The notes: generated by a model from the sequence alone, not told the origin. A stretch of DNA of 64,000 nucleotides from Mycobacterium sp. SMC-8 (GCF_025263565.1 NZ_CP079865.1:558001-622000), one strand, 5' to 3'. Shown: positions 27,183 to 37,905, counted from the stretch's first letter. Program-made: numbers and translations.

Positions 27183-27764
27183 CTACTCGTCGGCGGTCTG
27201 TGAGGGCCGGTTCGGGGTGAACAGCATCCGCGCCACGCGCTCGGCCGTGGCGACCGGGTCGGCGTCGGTGTCGATGGCCCGATTGAGCCACAGCATCGCG
27301 AAACCGTGCACCAGCGACCACGCCGCGAGCGCCGCGGCCTGCGGATCCTCGGTGGCGCGCGGGTCGTCGAGCGTTCCTACCCCCGACGCCAATTCGGCGC
27401 CGGCGGCGGCCTGGGCCGCGATCAGCTCCGTGTTGTCCGGGTCGATCAGCGAGCGGTCGAACATCACGGCGAAGTGACCCGGGTTCTCCACGGCGAAACG
27501 CACGTAGGCCAGTGCGGCGTCCAGGAATTCAGGTCGTGCACCGGCCAGTGCGGCCGCCAGCATCCGCCAGCCCTGCGCGGCGAGCGCAGTGAACAGGCCG
27601 CGCCGGTCGGTGAAGTGATGCGCCGGCGCGGCATGGGAAACCCCTGCGGTGCGGGCCAATTCGCGCAGCGACACGCCGTCGGCACCGCGTTCGGCGACGA
27701 GGACGGCGGCTTGGGCGAGGATGACGGCCTTCAGGTCGCCGTGGTGGTAGGAGCCCCGGGTCAT
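27183..27764 (-). CDS. TetR/AcrR-family regulator
   Basis: This 193-residue repressor-type protein has an N-terminal helix-turn-helix (about residues 12-58: LREL...AGVSHAAPAHHFTDRRGLF) and a TetR_C-like ligand domain. It matches the TetR subgroup with the N-terminal SYHHGDLKAV. The ATG at 27764 overlaps the ptrB stop (ATGA), so it is made with the peptidase in a purC-ptrB-tetR chain. Its target is unknown; regulating its own operon or the downstream peroxidase are options. Confidence 0.9.
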   Translation of the reverse strand: MTRGSYHHGDLKAVILAQAAVLVAERGADGVSLRELARTAGVSHAAPAHHFTDRRGLFTALAAQGWRMLAAALAGARPEFLDAALAYVRFAVENPGHFAVMFDRSLIDPDNTELIAAQAAAGAELASGVGTLDDPRATEDPQAAALAAWSLVHGFAMLWLNRAIDTDADPVATAERVARMLFTPNRPSQTADE

Positions 27765-29878
27765 CTCTCGCCGGCGACGTCCAGCATCCACGCATACTGG
27801 AACGCGGTCTCCTTCCACCGCTCGTAGCGTCCGCTGATGCCGCCGTGCCCGGCGTTCATCTCGGTCTTGAGTAACACCCGGGGCGCGTCGCGGGCCGGGT
27901 CGGTCTGCGCATGACGCAGCGCGGCAACCCATTTCGCCGGCTCCACGTAGTAAACCCGGGTGTCGTTGAGTGACGTCATCGCCAGTATCGCGGGGTAATT
28001 CCTGGACTCGACGTTCTCGTACGGCGAGTAGGACTTCATGTAGTGATACACCTCGGGGTCCTCCAGCGGATTGCCCCACTCGTCCCATTCCGTCACCGTC
28101 AACGGCAGCGACGGGTCCAGGATGGTGGTCAGCGGGTCCACGAACGGGACCGCGGCCAGGATTCCGGCGAACATCTCCGGCGCCATGTTGGCAACCGCGC
28201 CCATCAGCAGACCGCCCGCGCTGCCTCCGTAGGCCACCAGGTTCTCCGGCCTGGTGACGTCGGTGCCGACGAGATGGCTTGCCACCGTGATGAAGTCGGT
28301 GAAGGTGTTGCACTTTTCCAGCAGCTTCCCGTGCTCGTACCACGGCCGCCCCAACTCGCCGCCGCCGCGGACATGGGCGACCGCGAAGATCATGCCGCGG
28401 TCGAGCAGCGACAGCCGCGCGATCGAGAACCGCGGATCCTCGCAGGACTCGTAGGCGCCGTATCCGTACAGCAGCACCGGCGCCGGGTATCTCAGGCCGG
28501 CCCGGTGGATGATCGAGATCGGCACTCGCGCACCGTCGTGCGCCACCGCCCAGTCGCGGCGCTCGACGTAGTCCTCTGGGCGATAGTCGCCCAGCACAGG
28601 CTGCTCACGCAGCAGCGTGCGTTCGCCGGTGCCCAGGTCGAGGTCGTAGATCCGCACGGGGGTCACGAAGGAGGTCGCGCCGATCCGCAGTTTGGGCGCG
28701 CTCCAGTTCGGGTTGGCCGACAGCCCCACCGACATCAGTTCGGAGTCGAACCTGATGTCTTGCGCCTCACCGTATCCGGTGTCGGTGAGGGGCCACAGCT
28801 CGATCCGGGGCAGCGCGTCCTTGCGATAGCTGACCACGAGGTGGCCGGCGAACGCGTCGACCGCGTCCAACCGGACGTCACGGCGGTGCCCGATCAACGT
28901 GCGGACGTCGGTAGGGTCGGCCACGGGCGCCTCGACGAGGGTGAAATTCTCGGCGCCGTCGTTGTGCAGGATCAGGAAGCGGTCCTCACCGCCGATGACG
29001 GCGTGGTCGAGGGAGTACTCGACGGATTCCCGGCGCGGCCACACGACGGTGAACTCGGCCTGCGGGTCGGCGGCGTCGGCGTAACGCAGCTCCGAGGTGA
29101 TCGCGCTTCCTGCGGCGATGATCACATACTTGTCGCTGCGCGTGCGCCCCACCGCGACCCAGAACCGTTCGTCCGGTTCGTGGTAGACGCGTTCATCGGA
29201 CTGCCCGGCACCCAGCCGGTGCCGCCACACGGTGTCCGGCCGCCACGCGTCGTCGACGGTCACGTAGTAGACGGTGTTGTTGTCGGCTGCCCAGGTGGCG
29301 CCGGCCCCGACACCGGCGATCTCGTCGTCATAGCGCTGCCCGGTGCGTAAGTCCTTGAACCGCAGCGTGTATCGCTCGTCGCCCTTGACGTCGACCGAGT
29401 ACGCCAGGATGTTTCCGTCCACGCTGACGGTCACGGCGCCCAGCGAGAAGAAATCGTGACCCTCGGCCTCGACGTTCTCGTCGAGCAGCACCTGTTCGCC
29501 GGGGATCTCGGTGTTCTCGTCGAACACCGGAGGCGTCCAGTCGTCGGGGTCGGTGACGGGACAACGGCATTGCACCCCGTACTGCTTGCCCTGGAAGCTG
29601 CGGCCGTAGTACCACCAGTCGCCGCGACGCGTCGGCACCGACAGATCGGTCTCTTTCGTTCGGGCTTTGATCTCGTCGAAGATCGTCTGCCGCAGCGGCG
29701 CCAGATCCTCGGTGACATGCTCGGTGTAGGCGTTCTCGGCTTCCAGGTAGTCGATCACATCCTGATTGGACTTGTCGCGCAGCCATTCGTACGGGTCGAG
29801 GAACACGTCGCCGTGGTGTTCGCGGCGGGTGTAGACCCGCTTGGCGATGGGCGGGCCGACCGTGGGTTCGAGCTTCAC
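27761..29878 (-). CDS. ptrB: oligopeptidase B (S9A prolyl-oligopeptidase family)
   Basis: This 705-residue serine peptidase cuts short peptides after basic residues. It has an N-terminal beta-propeller and a C-terminal alpha/beta-hydrolase domain with the nucleophile in [12 protein letters not shown], the Asp in [12 protein letters not shown] and the His in [14 protein letters not shown] at 29878 overlaps the purC stop as GTGA, so it is preferred over an ATG 18 bases upstream. The reading frame is intact, whereas the M. tuberculosis H37Rv locus is annotated as two pieces (ptrBa/ptrBb). Confidence 0.94.
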   Translation of the reverse strand: MKLEPTVGPPIAKRVYTRREHHGDVFLDPYEWLRDKSNQDVIDYLEAENAYTEHVTEDLAPLRQTIFDEIKARTKETDLSVPTRRGDWWYYGRSFQGKQYGVQCRCPVTDPDDWTPPVFDENTEIPGEQVLLDENVEAEGHDFFSLGAVTVSVDGNILAYSVDVKGDERYTLRFKDLRTGQRYDDEIAGVGAGATWAADNNTVYYVTVDDAWRPDTVWRHRLGAGQSDERVYHEPDERFWVAVGRTRSDKYVIIAAGSAITSELRYADAADPQAEFTVVWPRRESVEYSLDHAVIGGEDRFLILHNDGAENFTLVEAPVADPTDVRTLIGHRRDVRLDAVDAFAGHLVVSYRKDALPRIELWPLTDTGYGEAQDIRFDSELMSVGLSANPNWSAPKLRIGATSFVTPVRIYDLDLGTGERTLLREQPVLGDYRPEDYVERRDWAVAHDGARVPISIIHRAGLRYPAPVLLYGYGAYESCEDPRFSIARLSLLDRGMIFAVAHVRGGGELGRPWYEHGKLLEKCNTFTDFITVASHLVGTDVTRPENLVAYGGSAGGLLMGAVANMAPEMFAGILAAVPFVDPLTTILDPSLPLTVTEWDEWGNPLEDPEVYHYMKSYSPYENVESRNYPAILAMTSLNDTRVYYVEPAKWVAALRHAQTDPARDAPRVLLKTEMNAGHGGISGRYERWKETAFQYAWMLDVAGER

Positions 29879-30780
29879 GCGGCAGCCCCCATCCATCGGT
29901 CGAAACGGAGGCCCGAGATGCGCTCGTAGGCCTCGATATAGCGCGCTCGGGTGGCGTCGACGATGTCGGGCGGCAGCGGCGGCGGGGCCTGCTCACCGTG
30001 CCGGTCCCACCCGGATTCGGGACCTGTCAGCCAGTTACGGACGAACTGCTTGTCGAAGCTGTCCTGCACCTGTCCCTCGGTGTAGCCGTCGGCGCGCCAG
30101 TAGCGTGACGAGTCCGGTGTGAACACCTCGTCGGCGAGCTTGAGCTCACCCTGGGCGTCCACGCCGAACTCGAACTTGGTGTCGGCGACGATGATGCCCT
30201 TGGTCAACGCATGCGCGGCGCCCTGGCTGTAGGTCCGCAGCGTGCGTTCACGCAGTTGCTCGGCACGCTCGGCGCCGACCAGCTCGACGACGTCGTCGAA
30301 GCTGATGTTCACGTCATGCTCGCCGAGTTCGGCCTTCGTGGCCGGCGTGAACAGCGGTTCGTCGAACCTGCTGGCCTCCACCAGCCCCGACGGCAGCGCG
30401 ATACCGCAGACGGTGCCGGTCTGCTGGTAGTCGATCAGTCCGGACCCCGTCAGGTAGCCGCGGGCCACGGCTTCCACCGGCAGCATCTCCAGTTGCTCGA
30501 CCACCAGCGCCCGGCCCAGCACCTCTCCGGGGATGCGTTCGTCGTCGGGCGGACCGGCCAGATGGTTGGGCACCTCGGCCGTGCGGCTGAGGTAGTCGAA
30601 GAAGAACACGCTCATCGCGGTCAGCACGCGCCCCTTGTCCGGGATCTCGGAGGTGAGGATGTGGTCGTAGGCCGAGATCCGGTCGGTCGCGACGAACAGC
30701 AGGTGCCCGTCGTCGATGCGGTACAGCTCACGGACCTTGCCGCTGGCCAGGTGTTGGTAGTCGGACAGAGCGGGACGCAT
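29875..30780 (-). CDS. purC: SAICAR synthetase PurC
   Basis: This 301-residue phosphoribosylaminoimidazole-succinocarboxamide synthase condenses CAIR and aspartate in purine synthesis. Landmarks are [45 protein letters not shown] and [12 protein letters not shown]. The ATG at 30780 has a TAGGCT -10 box (30787-30792) 6 nt upstream, so it is probably leaderless. ptrB overlaps its 3' end by GTGA. Confidence 0.97.
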   Translation of the reverse strand: MRPALSDYQHLASGKVRELYRIDDGHLLFVATDRISAYDHILTSEIPDKGRVLTAMSVFFFDYLSRTAEVPNHLAGPPDDERIPGEVLGRALVVEQLEMLPVEAVARGYLTGSGLIDYQQTGTVCGIALPSGLVEASRFDEPLFTPATKAELGEHDVNISFDDVVELVGAERAEQLRERTLRTYSQGAAHALTKGIIVADTKFEFGVDAQGELKLADEVFTPDSSRYWRADGYTEGQVQDSFDKQFVRNWLTGPESGWDRHGEQAPPPLPPDIVDATRARYIEAYERISGLRFDRWMGAAA

Positions 30781-30786
30781 CGGCCC

Positions 30787-30792
30787 AGCCTA
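30787..30792 (-). promoter_or_regulatory. -10 box of leaderless purC promoter
   Basis: TAGGCT on the minus strand, then GGGCCG, then ATG of purC. The same hexamer is found 8 nt upstream of purB at 34774-34779. Confidence 0.55.
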
Positions 30793-30834
30793 TCGGGCCG
30801 CCGGAGCCGCTCTGTGTGTGCTGTGATCGAGCAC

Positions 30835-31467
30835 ATGAGCTCTCGGTGGATCCCCTACGCCACGACCCCCGGCCGATTGTTGTGGCAACTGGTCAGCGAC
30901 GTCGTCGTCCTCGCCTGGACCGCGATCTGGGTTTGGGTGGGCGCCGCGGTCCATTCGGCGGTGTCGACACTCGCCGAGTTCGGCTATCAGGTGGAGAGCG
31001 GCGCCAACGGCGTGGCCGGCAATTTGGACAATGCCGGCAACAGCGCCGACGACGTGCCGCTGATCGGCGGCGCGCTGGCCGGGCCGTTGCGAGGCGCCGG
31101 GGACGCCGCGCGCGAGATCGCCGGTGCGGGGCAGTCGCTGGGAGTGACGGCCGGCTGGCTGGCGTGGCTGCTGGCGTTCGCGGTCGCCGCGCCGCCGATC
31201 CTGGCGTTGATGATGCCGTGGTTGTTTCTGCGGCTGCGTTTCTTCCGCCGCAAATGGACCGCCGTCACGCTGTCGTCCACCTGGGCCGGGGAGCAGCTGC
31301 TGGCGTTGCGGGCGCTGGCCAACCGCCCGCTGCCCAAGCTCGCCGCGATCAGCACCGACCCGGTGGGCGCATGGCGTGAGCAGGACCGGGTCGCGATCCG
31401 CGGGCTGGCCGCACTCGAACTGCGCGCCTCCGGTATCCGCGCGGCCAATCTGAAGCGCGCCGAGTAA
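30835..31467 (+). CDS. conserved transmembrane protein (Rv0779c-like)
   Basis: This 210-residue membrane protein has two main hydrophobic stretches, about residues 16-45 (LLWQLVSDVVVLAWTAIWVW) and 110-145 (WLAWLLAFAVAAPPILALMM), with a Gly/Ala-rich extracytoplasmic loop between them and a basic C-terminal tail. It corresponds to Rv0779c. The ATG at 30835 gives the expected length; the longer in-frame upstream stretch is antisense to purC. Its function is unknown. It ends inside the 23-bp perfect inverted repeat shared with the convergent DUF1707 gene. Confidence 0.8.
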   Translation: MSSRWIPYATTPGRLLWQLVSDVVVLAWTAIWVWVGAAVHSAVSTLAEFGYQVESGANGVAGNLDNAGNSADDVPLIGGALAGPLRGAGDAAREIAGAGQSLGVTAGWLAWLLAFAVAAPPILALMMPWLFLRLRFFRRKWTAVTLSSTWAGEQLLALRALANRPLPKLAAISTDPVGAWREQDRVAIRGLAALELRASGIRAANLKRAE

Positions 31468-31534
31468 CCGCCGAAATCGCATTCCACGCGGTCCGCGCCG
31501 CCGATCCGCGACGTGGAATGCGATTTCGGCGGTT
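31466..31534. terminator. perfect 23-bp inverted repeat between convergent genes
   Basis: Arms 31466-31488 and 31512-31534 are exact complements, with a 23-nt spacer that is itself partly self-complementary. The arms begin within the stop codons of both flanking genes (TAA on each side), so the palindrome forms the shared 3' end. It is a strong candidate for a two-way terminator. Confidence 0.7.
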
Positions 31535-32106
31535 TACCTCAGCAGGCGTTTGAGCGAGGTTCCGAACGGGTGTCGCGCGGTCAGCGACCCGAACCGCACC
31601 CGGCCGGCGACGACGACGTGCAAGCGGCCCGACGGCGGGCTGGTCGTCACCTTCACCGACGTGGACGACGCGACGTTGGCGACCCGGTTCAGGTCGGCGG
31701 TGGCGCCGTCGGGCAGGATCAGCTCGGTGGAGCTGAAGTAGTCGTCGATGTCGATGTGCACGACCGGGCTCTGCAGCACTGCCGACGTGAAATCCAAAGT
31801 GGTCGAACACATCCGGGTGACCAGCTGCAGGCGCGCGGGTGCGGTCCACGGACCCTTGCGTGAGATGCCCGACATCCAGCTCCGCAGCACCTCCGGCGGG
31901 GCGGGCGCCGGCTGACGGCGGACGTGGGGCAGATCGGCGATCACGGTGTCGAGTTCGCGGCGGGTCCGGGCCGCCAGCACGACGTCCACCCGCTGGGTGT
32001 ACTCGTCGAGGGTCAGCATGCCCTGCCCCACGGCGTGCTCGAGAATCTGTGTCACTGCTGCTCGATCGGCATCCGAAGCCCTGATGTCCGGTTGTCGAGG
32101 GTCCAT
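31534..32106 (-). CDS. DUF1707 domain protein
   Basis: This 190-residue protein opens with the DUF1707 signature (DIRASDADRAAVTQILEHAVGQGMLTLDEYTQRVD), a short SHOCT-like helical domain common in actinobacterial envelope proteins. The C-terminal half (VVHIDIDDYFSSTELILPDGATADLN) looks like a beta-rich cell-wall-active-antibiotics-response (LiaF-like) region. The ATG at 32106 is preferred, with a TAAGCT -10 box (32115-32120) 8 nt upstream. Function is unknown; envelope-stress sensing is an inference. Confidence 0.82.
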   Translation of the reverse strand: MDPRQPDIRASDADRAAVTQILEHAVGQGMLTLDEYTQRVDVVLAARTRRELDTVIADLPHVRRQPAPAPPEVLRSWMSGISRKGPWTAPARLQLVTRMCSTTLDFTSAVLQSPVVHIDIDDYFSSTELILPDGATADLNRVANVASSTSVKVTTSPPSGRLHVVVAGRVRFGSLTARHPFGTSLKRLLR

Positions 32107-32117
32107 GTGGTTCGAGC

Positions 32118-33350
32118 TTAGGGTGAAGCGCTGAACTCGACCACCAGGTGCCGGATGCCGGTGTGCCGGTTGCTGCGTGTCCACTCGACCGGACGCGCGA
32201 GGGTCACGGCGTCGAAGCGCCGCAGGATCTCCTCGAAGATGACCCGCAGCTCCAGCCGCGCCAGGTTGGCTCCCAGGCAGTAGTGCACACCCTGACCGAA
32301 ACCCAAGTGCGGGTTAGGTTTCCGGGTGATCTGGAAGTGGTCCGGCGCGGCGAAGGCGGCCGCGTCCCGGTTCGCCGAACCCTCCCAGACCAGCACCTTC
32401 TGTCCGGGCTCGACGGTGTGCCCGCCCAGGGTGGCGCGGCGGGTCACCGTGCGCCGCTTCGACGGTGACGGCGAGGTCCACCGCACCATCTCCTCGATGG
32501 CCGTGGGCAGCAGGCCGGGGTCGGCACGCAACTCGCGGTAGGCGGCCGGGTTCTCCACGAGTGCCAGCAGGCCGCCGGCGATGGCGTTGCGGGTGGTCTC
32601 GGCGCCGGCGCTGAACAGCAGATTGAAGAACAGGTAGCTCTCCAGGTCGGTCAGCTGCGGGTCGCCGGAGTTCACCACCACCGAGAGCATGTCGTCGGCG
32701 GGTTCGGCGCGCTTGGCCGCGATGAGTTCCTGACCGTACGTGAACATGCGTGACCCGGCCTCCTCTACGGAGAGCCGGGTGATCGACGCCTTGCGCGCGC
32801 CGCCGAAGTCGAAGCTGGGTTCGATCGCCTCGAACAGCCAATGCCGTTCGGACTCAGGCACACCGAGAAGGATGCAGATCATCTGCATCGGCACCTCGGC
32901 GGCGATGTCGGTGAGGAAGTCGACGGGGGTGTCGGGTTCGACATCGTCGAGCAGGCGCCGGGCCCGGGCGCGGAGGTCGTCCTCGACCCGGCGGATCATC
33001 CGGGGGGTCAGACCCGAACTGACCAGCCGGCGCACCGCGGCGTGGCGGGGATCGTCCATCATGTTCAACAGTTGACCGGCGATCGGCAGGTCCTGCAACA
33101 GCGTTCCGCCGAACGGGCGCTCCCCTCCGGTCACCGACGAGTAGGTGTCCGGGTCGCGAAAGACCGCAAGGGTTTGCGCGTGGGTCGCCACCGACCAGAA
33201 GCCCTCTCCGTCGGGGGTGTTCTCCGTCGGCTCATGCCAGTAGACGGGGGCGTGTTGGCGGTGCACCGCGAACAGCCCGTGCGGGAACCCGGCCGCGAAG
33301 TTGTCGAGATCGGTGAGGTCGACTCCCGCCAGGGCTCCCGGGACCGTCAC
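32118..33350 (-). CDS. cyp126: cytochrome P450 CYP126
   Basis: This 410-residue soluble P450 has the I-helix AGAETT, ExxR within EEMVRW and the heme loop [17 protein letters not shown] with the Cys ligand. It is next to purB, exactly as Rv0778 (cyp126) is in M. tuberculosis, which supports the subfamily call. The physiological substrate of CYP126 is unsettled. GTG at 33350 overlaps the purB stop (GTGA), so the P450 is translated from the purB message. No ferredoxin is adjacent. Confidence 0.92.
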   Translation of the reverse strand: MTVPGALAGVDLTDLDNFAAGFPHGLFAVHRQHAPVYWHEPTENTPDGEGFWSVATHAQTLAVFRDPDTYSSVTGGERPFGGTLLQDLPIAGQLLNMMDDPRHAAVRRLVSSGLTPRMIRRVEDDLRARARRLLDDVEPDTPVDFLTDIAAEVPMQMICILLGVPESERHWLFEAIEPSFDFGGARKASITRLSVEEAGSRMFTYGQELIAAKRAEPADDMLSVVVNSGDPQLTDLESYLFFNLLFSAGAETTRNAIAGGLLALVENPAAYRELRADPGLLPTAIEEMVRWTSPSPSKRRTVTRRATLGGHTVEPGQKVLVWEGSANRDAAAFAAPDHFQITRKPNPHLGFGQGVHYCLGANLARLELRVIFEEILRRFDAVTLARPVEWTRSNRHTGIRHLVVEFSASP

Positions 33351-34765
33351 AGAATGGCGCCCGAGGTGTATTTGGCCGCCTCGGGATACCGCCCGATCAG
33401 GTCGTCGACGGCCGCGACCACCCGGTCGACCTGGTCGCCGGCCGCACCGGTGAAGACCTGCTTGTCGGCCAGCGCGGCGTCGAGCGCGGCCCGATCCAGC
33501 GGCAGTCGCGGGTCGGCGGCCAGCCGGTCCAGCAGGTCGGGCTCGGCGCCTTTCTCACGCATCGCCAGCGCCACGGCGACAGCGTGTTCCTTGATGACCT
33601 CGTGGGCCGTCTCGCGTCCGACGCCGGCGCGCACCGCGGCGATCAGGATCCGGGTGGTGGCCAGGAACGGCAGGTAGCGGTCAAGTTCACGCTGGATGAC
33701 CGCCGGGTAGGCGCCGAACTCGTCGAGGACGGTCAGGAACGTCTCGGTCTGGCCGTCGAGGGCGAAGAACGCGTCCGGCAGCGCGACGCGGCGCACCACT
33801 GAGCAGAACACGTCGCCCTCGTTCCACTGCGCGCCGGCCAGCTCGGCGGCCATCGAACCGTATCCCCGCAGCACCACCTGAAGTCCGTTGACGCGCTCAC
33901 ACGAACGGGTGTTCATCTTGTGCGGCATCGCCGACGATCCGACCTGGCCGGGTGCGAAGCCCTCGGTGACCAGTTCGTGCCCGGCCATCAGCCGGATGGT
34001 GTGCGCCATCGACGACGGGCCGGCCCCGAGCTGGACCAGCGCGGACACCACGTCGTGGTCGAGCGAGCGCGGGTAGACCTGACCCACGCTGGTCAACATC
34101 TGGGAGAAGCCGAGGAACTGGGCGACCCGTCGCTCCAGGTCGGCGAGCCGTTCGGTGTCCCCGTCGAACAGGTCGAGCATGTCCTGCGCGGTCCCCATGG
34201 GCCCCTTGATGCCGCGCAGCGGGTACCGGTCGATCAGCTCGATCACCCGGTTCAGAGCGACCAGCAGCTCCTCGGCGGCCGACGCGAACCGCTTGCCCAG
34301 TGTCGTGGCCTGCGCGGCGACGTTGTGACTGCGCCCAGCCATCACCAGGTCGCGGTAAAGCGCGGCGCGTTCGGCCAGCCTGGCCAGCACCGCGATGGAG
34401 TGGTCACGCACCAGTTCCAGCGAGCGGCGGATCTGCAGCTGTTCGACGTTCTCGGTGAGGTCGCGGCTGGTCATGCCCTTGTGCACGTGCTCGTGGCCGG
34501 CCAGGGCGTTGAACTCCTCGATCCGCGCCTTCACGTCGTGGCGCAGCACCCGCTCCCGCGCGGCGATCGAGGCCAGATCCACGTTCTCCAGCACCCGCTC
34601 GTAGTCGGCGACCACACCGTCGGGCACGTTCACACCGAGCTCGGCCTGGGCTTTGAGCACCGCCAGCCACAACCGCCGCTCGGCGACGATCTTGGCTTCC
34701 GGCGACCAGATCGCCACCATCTCCTCGCTGGCATACCGGTTGGCCAGGACGTTGGGGACACTCAC
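33347..34765 (-). CDS. purB: adenylosuccinate lyase PurB
   Basis: This 472-residue lyase of the fumarase/aspartase superfamily acts twice in purine synthesis, on SAICAR and on adenylosuccinate. Landmarks are [30 protein letters not shown] and the flexible catalytic loop signature [18 protein letters not shown] at 34765 gives the usual length and sits 8 nt after TAGGCT; the long in-frame upstream extension is antisense to relZ. The cyp126 gene overlaps its stop. Confidence 0.97.
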   Translation of the reverse strand: MSVPNVLANRYASEEMVAIWSPEAKIVAERRLWLAVLKAQAELGVNVPDGVVADYERVLENVDLASIAARERVLRHDVKARIEEFNALAGHEHVHKGMTSRDLTENVEQLQIRRSLELVRDHSIAVLARLAERAALYRDLVMAGRSHNVAAQATTLGKRFASAAEELLVALNRVIELIDRYPLRGIKGPMGTAQDMLDLFDGDTERLADLERRVAQFLGFSQMLTSVGQVYPRSLDHDVVSALVQLGAGPSSMAHTIRLMAGHELVTEGFAPGQVGSSAMPHKMNTRSCERVNGLQVVLRGYGSMAAELAGAQWNEGDVFCSVVRRVALPDAFFALDGQTETFLTVLDEFGAYPAVIQRELDRYLPFLATTRILIAAVRAGVGRETAHEVIKEHAVAVALAMREKGAEPDLLDRLAADPRLPLDRAALDAALADKQVFTGAAGDQVDRVVAAVDDLIGRYPEAAKYTSGAIL

Positions 34766-34819
34766 GAACACACAGCCTATCGGCCGCTGCACCGGCACAG
34801 AATGAGGCACAGTAGCCCC

Positions 34820-36538
34820 ATGCACTTCGTTGGGCTCGACCTCGCCTGGGGTGAGAAGAACCAGACCGGTGTCGCCGTGGTCGACGCCGGCGGTCGGCTC
34901 CTGCATGTGGGGGCGGCCCAGGACGACGACAGCATCGTCGCGGCCCTCGCGCCCTTCACCGACGGCGAATGCCTGGTCGCGATCGACGCGCCGCTGATCG
35001 TCAAGAACGCGACCGGTCACCGGCCCGCCGAGACTGCCTACAACCGCGACTTCCAGCGCTTCGAGGCGGGTGCCCGCCCCGCGTTCACCGACCGGCCCGA
35101 GTTCAAAGAACCGCGGGCCGCCCGGATCGCCGAACGCCTGGGACTCGACATGGATCCGTCCTCTGGTTCGCCACGGCGCGCGATCGAGGTGTATCCGCAT
35201 CCGGCGACCATCGTGCTGTTCGAACTGGAGAAGACGCTGAAGTACAAGCGTGGCCCGTTCGAGGACAGGCAGCGCGAACTGCTGCGGCTGATGACGCTGA
35301 TCGAGGGTCTCGACGACGCCTCCCCGCGGCTGCGCGTCAACCGCAGCGTCGCCTGGGTCGAACTGCGCAAACGGATCGAGGCCGCGGTCAAACCGAGCCA
35401 CCTCGACCGCGACGAGGACCCGGTGGACGCGGTGCTGTGTGCCTACGTCGGGCTCTACTGGTATCACCGCCCGCAGGATGTCACGATCTACGGCGACGCA
35501 GGCTCCGGCTACATCGTCACCCCGTCACTGCCGCCGGACCGGCGCCCGAAATCGGCTCGGGCACAACGGCCGAGGCAGTCGGTCGCGGTGTCGCCAGCCG
35601 TCGCCGAATACGAGTCCCGGCGTCCCGCACTGGTCGCCGCGACCGAGCATTACCTCGGTCTGGTCACCGGCCTGCTCGACGAGGCCGGCATCAACTACCT
35701 GTCGGTCACGGCGCGCACCAAGACCGTGGAGTCGTTCGCCGCGAAGGCCGACCGACGCACCGCGGGTGGCCGGCCCGCCTTCACCGAGCCACTGGTCGAG
35801 ATCACCGACTTGATCGGGTTGCGGGTCATCACCTATCTGCGTGAGGACGTCGCCTCGGTGGCCGAGCTCCTCTCGGAGGAAATGCGACTGCTCGACGACC
35901 GCGACATGGGGCAGGAGACCGCCCGCGAGGGCCGGTGGGGCTACGCCAGCCGACATCTGCTCGTCGGCGTGGAAGGAGTGCAGCAGCCCGCGTCGATCCA
36001 GGTGCGCACCGTGCTCCAGCACGCGTGGGCGGAGTTCGAACATGAAATCCGGTACAAGGGCTCGATTCCCGCCGCGCACGGGCCCGATCTGGACCGCCGC
36101 TTCACCCTGGCTGCCGGCTTGCTGGAGCTGGCCGACCGCGAATTCTCCGCCGTGCGGGAACGGCTGCGCACCGCCACCCCCGAGGTCACCGAGATCACCG
36201 ACGACCCGAGGATCCCGACGGCGGTGTTGGCGACCTATCTCGGGAACCGGTTCCCCGACGCCGGTTGGTCGCGCACCGACCACTACGCATGGATCGCCGG
36301 GTTGCTTCTCGATCTGGGGATCGAGTCCATCGAGGCGCTGGACGCCCAGCTCCACGGAGTGGACACCGGCGCGGTGAATGCCGCGATGGACTACCGCTAC
36401 CCGGCCGGCGCGGTGCGCCGGCTCGACGATGCGCTGCTGGCCCGATTCGGCCGTCGCTACCTGGAGCTGGACGGCAATGCTCACCGAACCACGTTGCTGG
36501 ACAACCGCTTACAGCGACTCACCGAAAGGCTCGGTTAG
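34820..36538 (+). CDS. relZ: RelZ: RNase HII/DUF429-type nuclease fused to (p)ppGpp synthetase
   Basis: This 572-residue two-domain protein corresponds to M. smegmatis RelZ (MS_RHII-RSD). Residues 1-240 are a DUF429/RNase-H-fold domain (MHFVGLDLAWGEKNQTGVAVVD with the first acidic residue, CLVAIDAPLIV, HLDRDEDPVDAVLCAYV). Residues about 280-470 are a RelA/SpoT synthetase domain: ARTKTVESFAAKADR, ITDLIGLRVITYL, WGYASRHLLV and QVRTVLQHAWAEFEHE. No HD hydrolase, TGS or ACT domain is present, so it is a small-alarmone-synthetase type that couples nucleotide signalling to RNA/DNA-hybrid cleavage. The ATG at 34820 is divergent from purB. Confidence 0.92.
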   Translation: MHFVGLDLAWGEKNQTGVAVVDAGGRLLHVGAAQDDDSIVAALAPFTDGECLVAIDAPLIVKNATGHRPAETAYNRDFQRFEAGARPAFTDRPEFKEPRAARIAERLGLDMDPSSGSPRRAIEVYPHPATIVLFELEKTLKYKRGPFEDRQRELLRLMTLIEGLDDASPRLRVNRSVAWVELRKRIEAAVKPSHLDRDEDPVDAVLCAYVGLYWYHRPQDVTIYGDAGSGYIVTPSLPPDRRPKSARAQRPRQSVAVSPAVAEYESRRPALVAATEHYLGLVTGLLDEAGINYLSVTARTKTVESFAAKADRRTAGGRPAFTEPLVEITDLIGLRVITYLREDVASVAELLSEEMRLLDDRDMGQETAREGRWGYASRHLLVGVEGVQQPASIQVRTVLQHAWAEFEHEIRYKGSIPAAHGPDLDRRFTLAAGLLELADREFSAVRERLRTATPEVTEITDDPRIPTAVLATYLGNRFPDAGWSRTDHYAWIAGLLLDLGIESIEALDAQLHGVDTGAVNAAMDYRYPAGAVRRLDDALLARFGRRYLELDGNAHRTTLLDNRLQRLTERLG

Positions 36539-37761
36539 CTCGGGCCTGAACCGAGGTGGGTCGGGTCGGTGATGTGGCCGTCCCGGATGCCGAGTTGCTT
36601 GTTGATCTGCTGGGTGATGAAGAACAGCACGACGCCGGCCGAGCACCGCGATCGCGTTGCTGCTGGCGAACGCCGACACGTAGAGGATCAAACCGAACGC
36701 GATCAGCGTGGTGAACACGATGGCCACCCACGGTGACTGACGCGTCGGGTGCACGGTGCCGAGCACCGGCGGCAGCACGTGCTGGCGCGCCATGCCGTAG
36801 ATCAGCCGGCTGGCCATCAGCATGTTGATCAGCGCGGTGTTCGACACCGCGAACATCGTGATGAACGGCAGGATCGCGTTGATCGGCAGCCCGGGAGCGC
36901 CGGCCTTGACGACCTCCACGAGCGGGGTGTCGCTCGCTTCGAGCTTGCCGACCGGCACGAGCGCCACCGCGACGATCGAGATCAGAACGTAGACAACGCC
37001 GGCGATCGACAGACCGGACAGCAGGATCTTCGGGAACGTCTTGACCGGATTCTTGGTCTCCTCGGCCATGTTCACCGAGTCCTCGAACCCGACCATCGCG
37101 AAGAACGCCAGCGAGGTCGCCGCCGAGATCGCCATGAAAGTGGTCTTGTCCTCGGAGGTCTCGAACGCGGTGATCCGGGAGAAGTCGACGTCGCCGCCAC
37201 CGGTGAAGGCCCACAGCCCGACGAGGATCACCACCACCAGGCCGGTGATCTCGACGATGGTCAGCACCACGTTGAGCTTGACGCTCTCCCCGACGCCCCG
37301 GTAGTTGATCGCGGTCAGCGCGGCCATGACAGAAGCGCCAGCACCGCGACACCGACCTTGGGCGCGTCCATTCCCACGCCTTCGAAGAAGTTCGCCGAGA
37401 ACGCCCTCGAAGCCGTTGACGCCGAGGTGATCCCGGAACACATCACGACGAACGCGACCAGGAAGGTGATGAAGTGGATCCCGAAAGCCTTGTGCGCGTA
37501 CAGCGCAGCGCCGGCGGCCTGAGGGTACTTCGTCACCAGCTCGAGGTAGCTGAACGCCGTGACGGTGGCCACGCCGAAGGCGACCAGGAACGGAAGCCAC
37601 GCCGCCCCACCGACTTCACCGGCGACATCGCCGACAAGGGCGTAGACACCGGTGCCCAGGATGTCGCCGACGATGAACAGCAAAAGCAGACCGGGGCCCA
37701 TGACGCGTTTGAGCTCAGGCTGTTTGGCACGCGTGTTCGGCCCGGCCACCGCTTCCGACAT
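36535..37761 (-). pseudogene. APC-family amino-acid permease, two frameshifts
   Basis: Three frames read in order give one APC permease of about 400 residues: start MSEAVAGPNTRAKQPELKRV, first helices GPGLLLLFIVGDILGTGVY, then a middle section ALTAINYRGVGESVKLN onward with typical helices, and a C-terminus VVLFFITQQINKQLGI ending at 36535. One base is missing near 37318-37330 and one extra C lies near 36635-36641, so no complete protein is made. The 3' end overlaps the convergent relZ stop by 4 bp. A genuine pseudogene or sequencing errors are both possible. Confidence 0.8.
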
Positions 37762-37905
37762 CACGCCTTCCTGAAATCCGTCGAAACCCTCATCATCGGC
37801 CAGTCGGGCCGGGACCGCAGCATCACCGCAGGATCCGACCCGATTCCGTGCCGCTCCCGCGACCATGCCCAATCCCAAGTAACCACCGGCGACGAGAAGC
37901 AAACG

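Noticed and set aside
28043..29350. 435-codon plus-strand frame
   Set aside because: It is antisense to ptrB, with His/Arg/Gly-rich shadow composition and no start context.
34766..35467. N-terminal extension of PurB
   Set aside because: It is antisense to relZ and absent from PurB; GTG 34765 gives the canonical N-terminus.
36509..37600. Intact 363-codon transporter gene
   Set aside because: Its first 90 residues and last 40 residues are out of frame with the permease; only the middle matches, so the locus is a frameshifted pseudogene.
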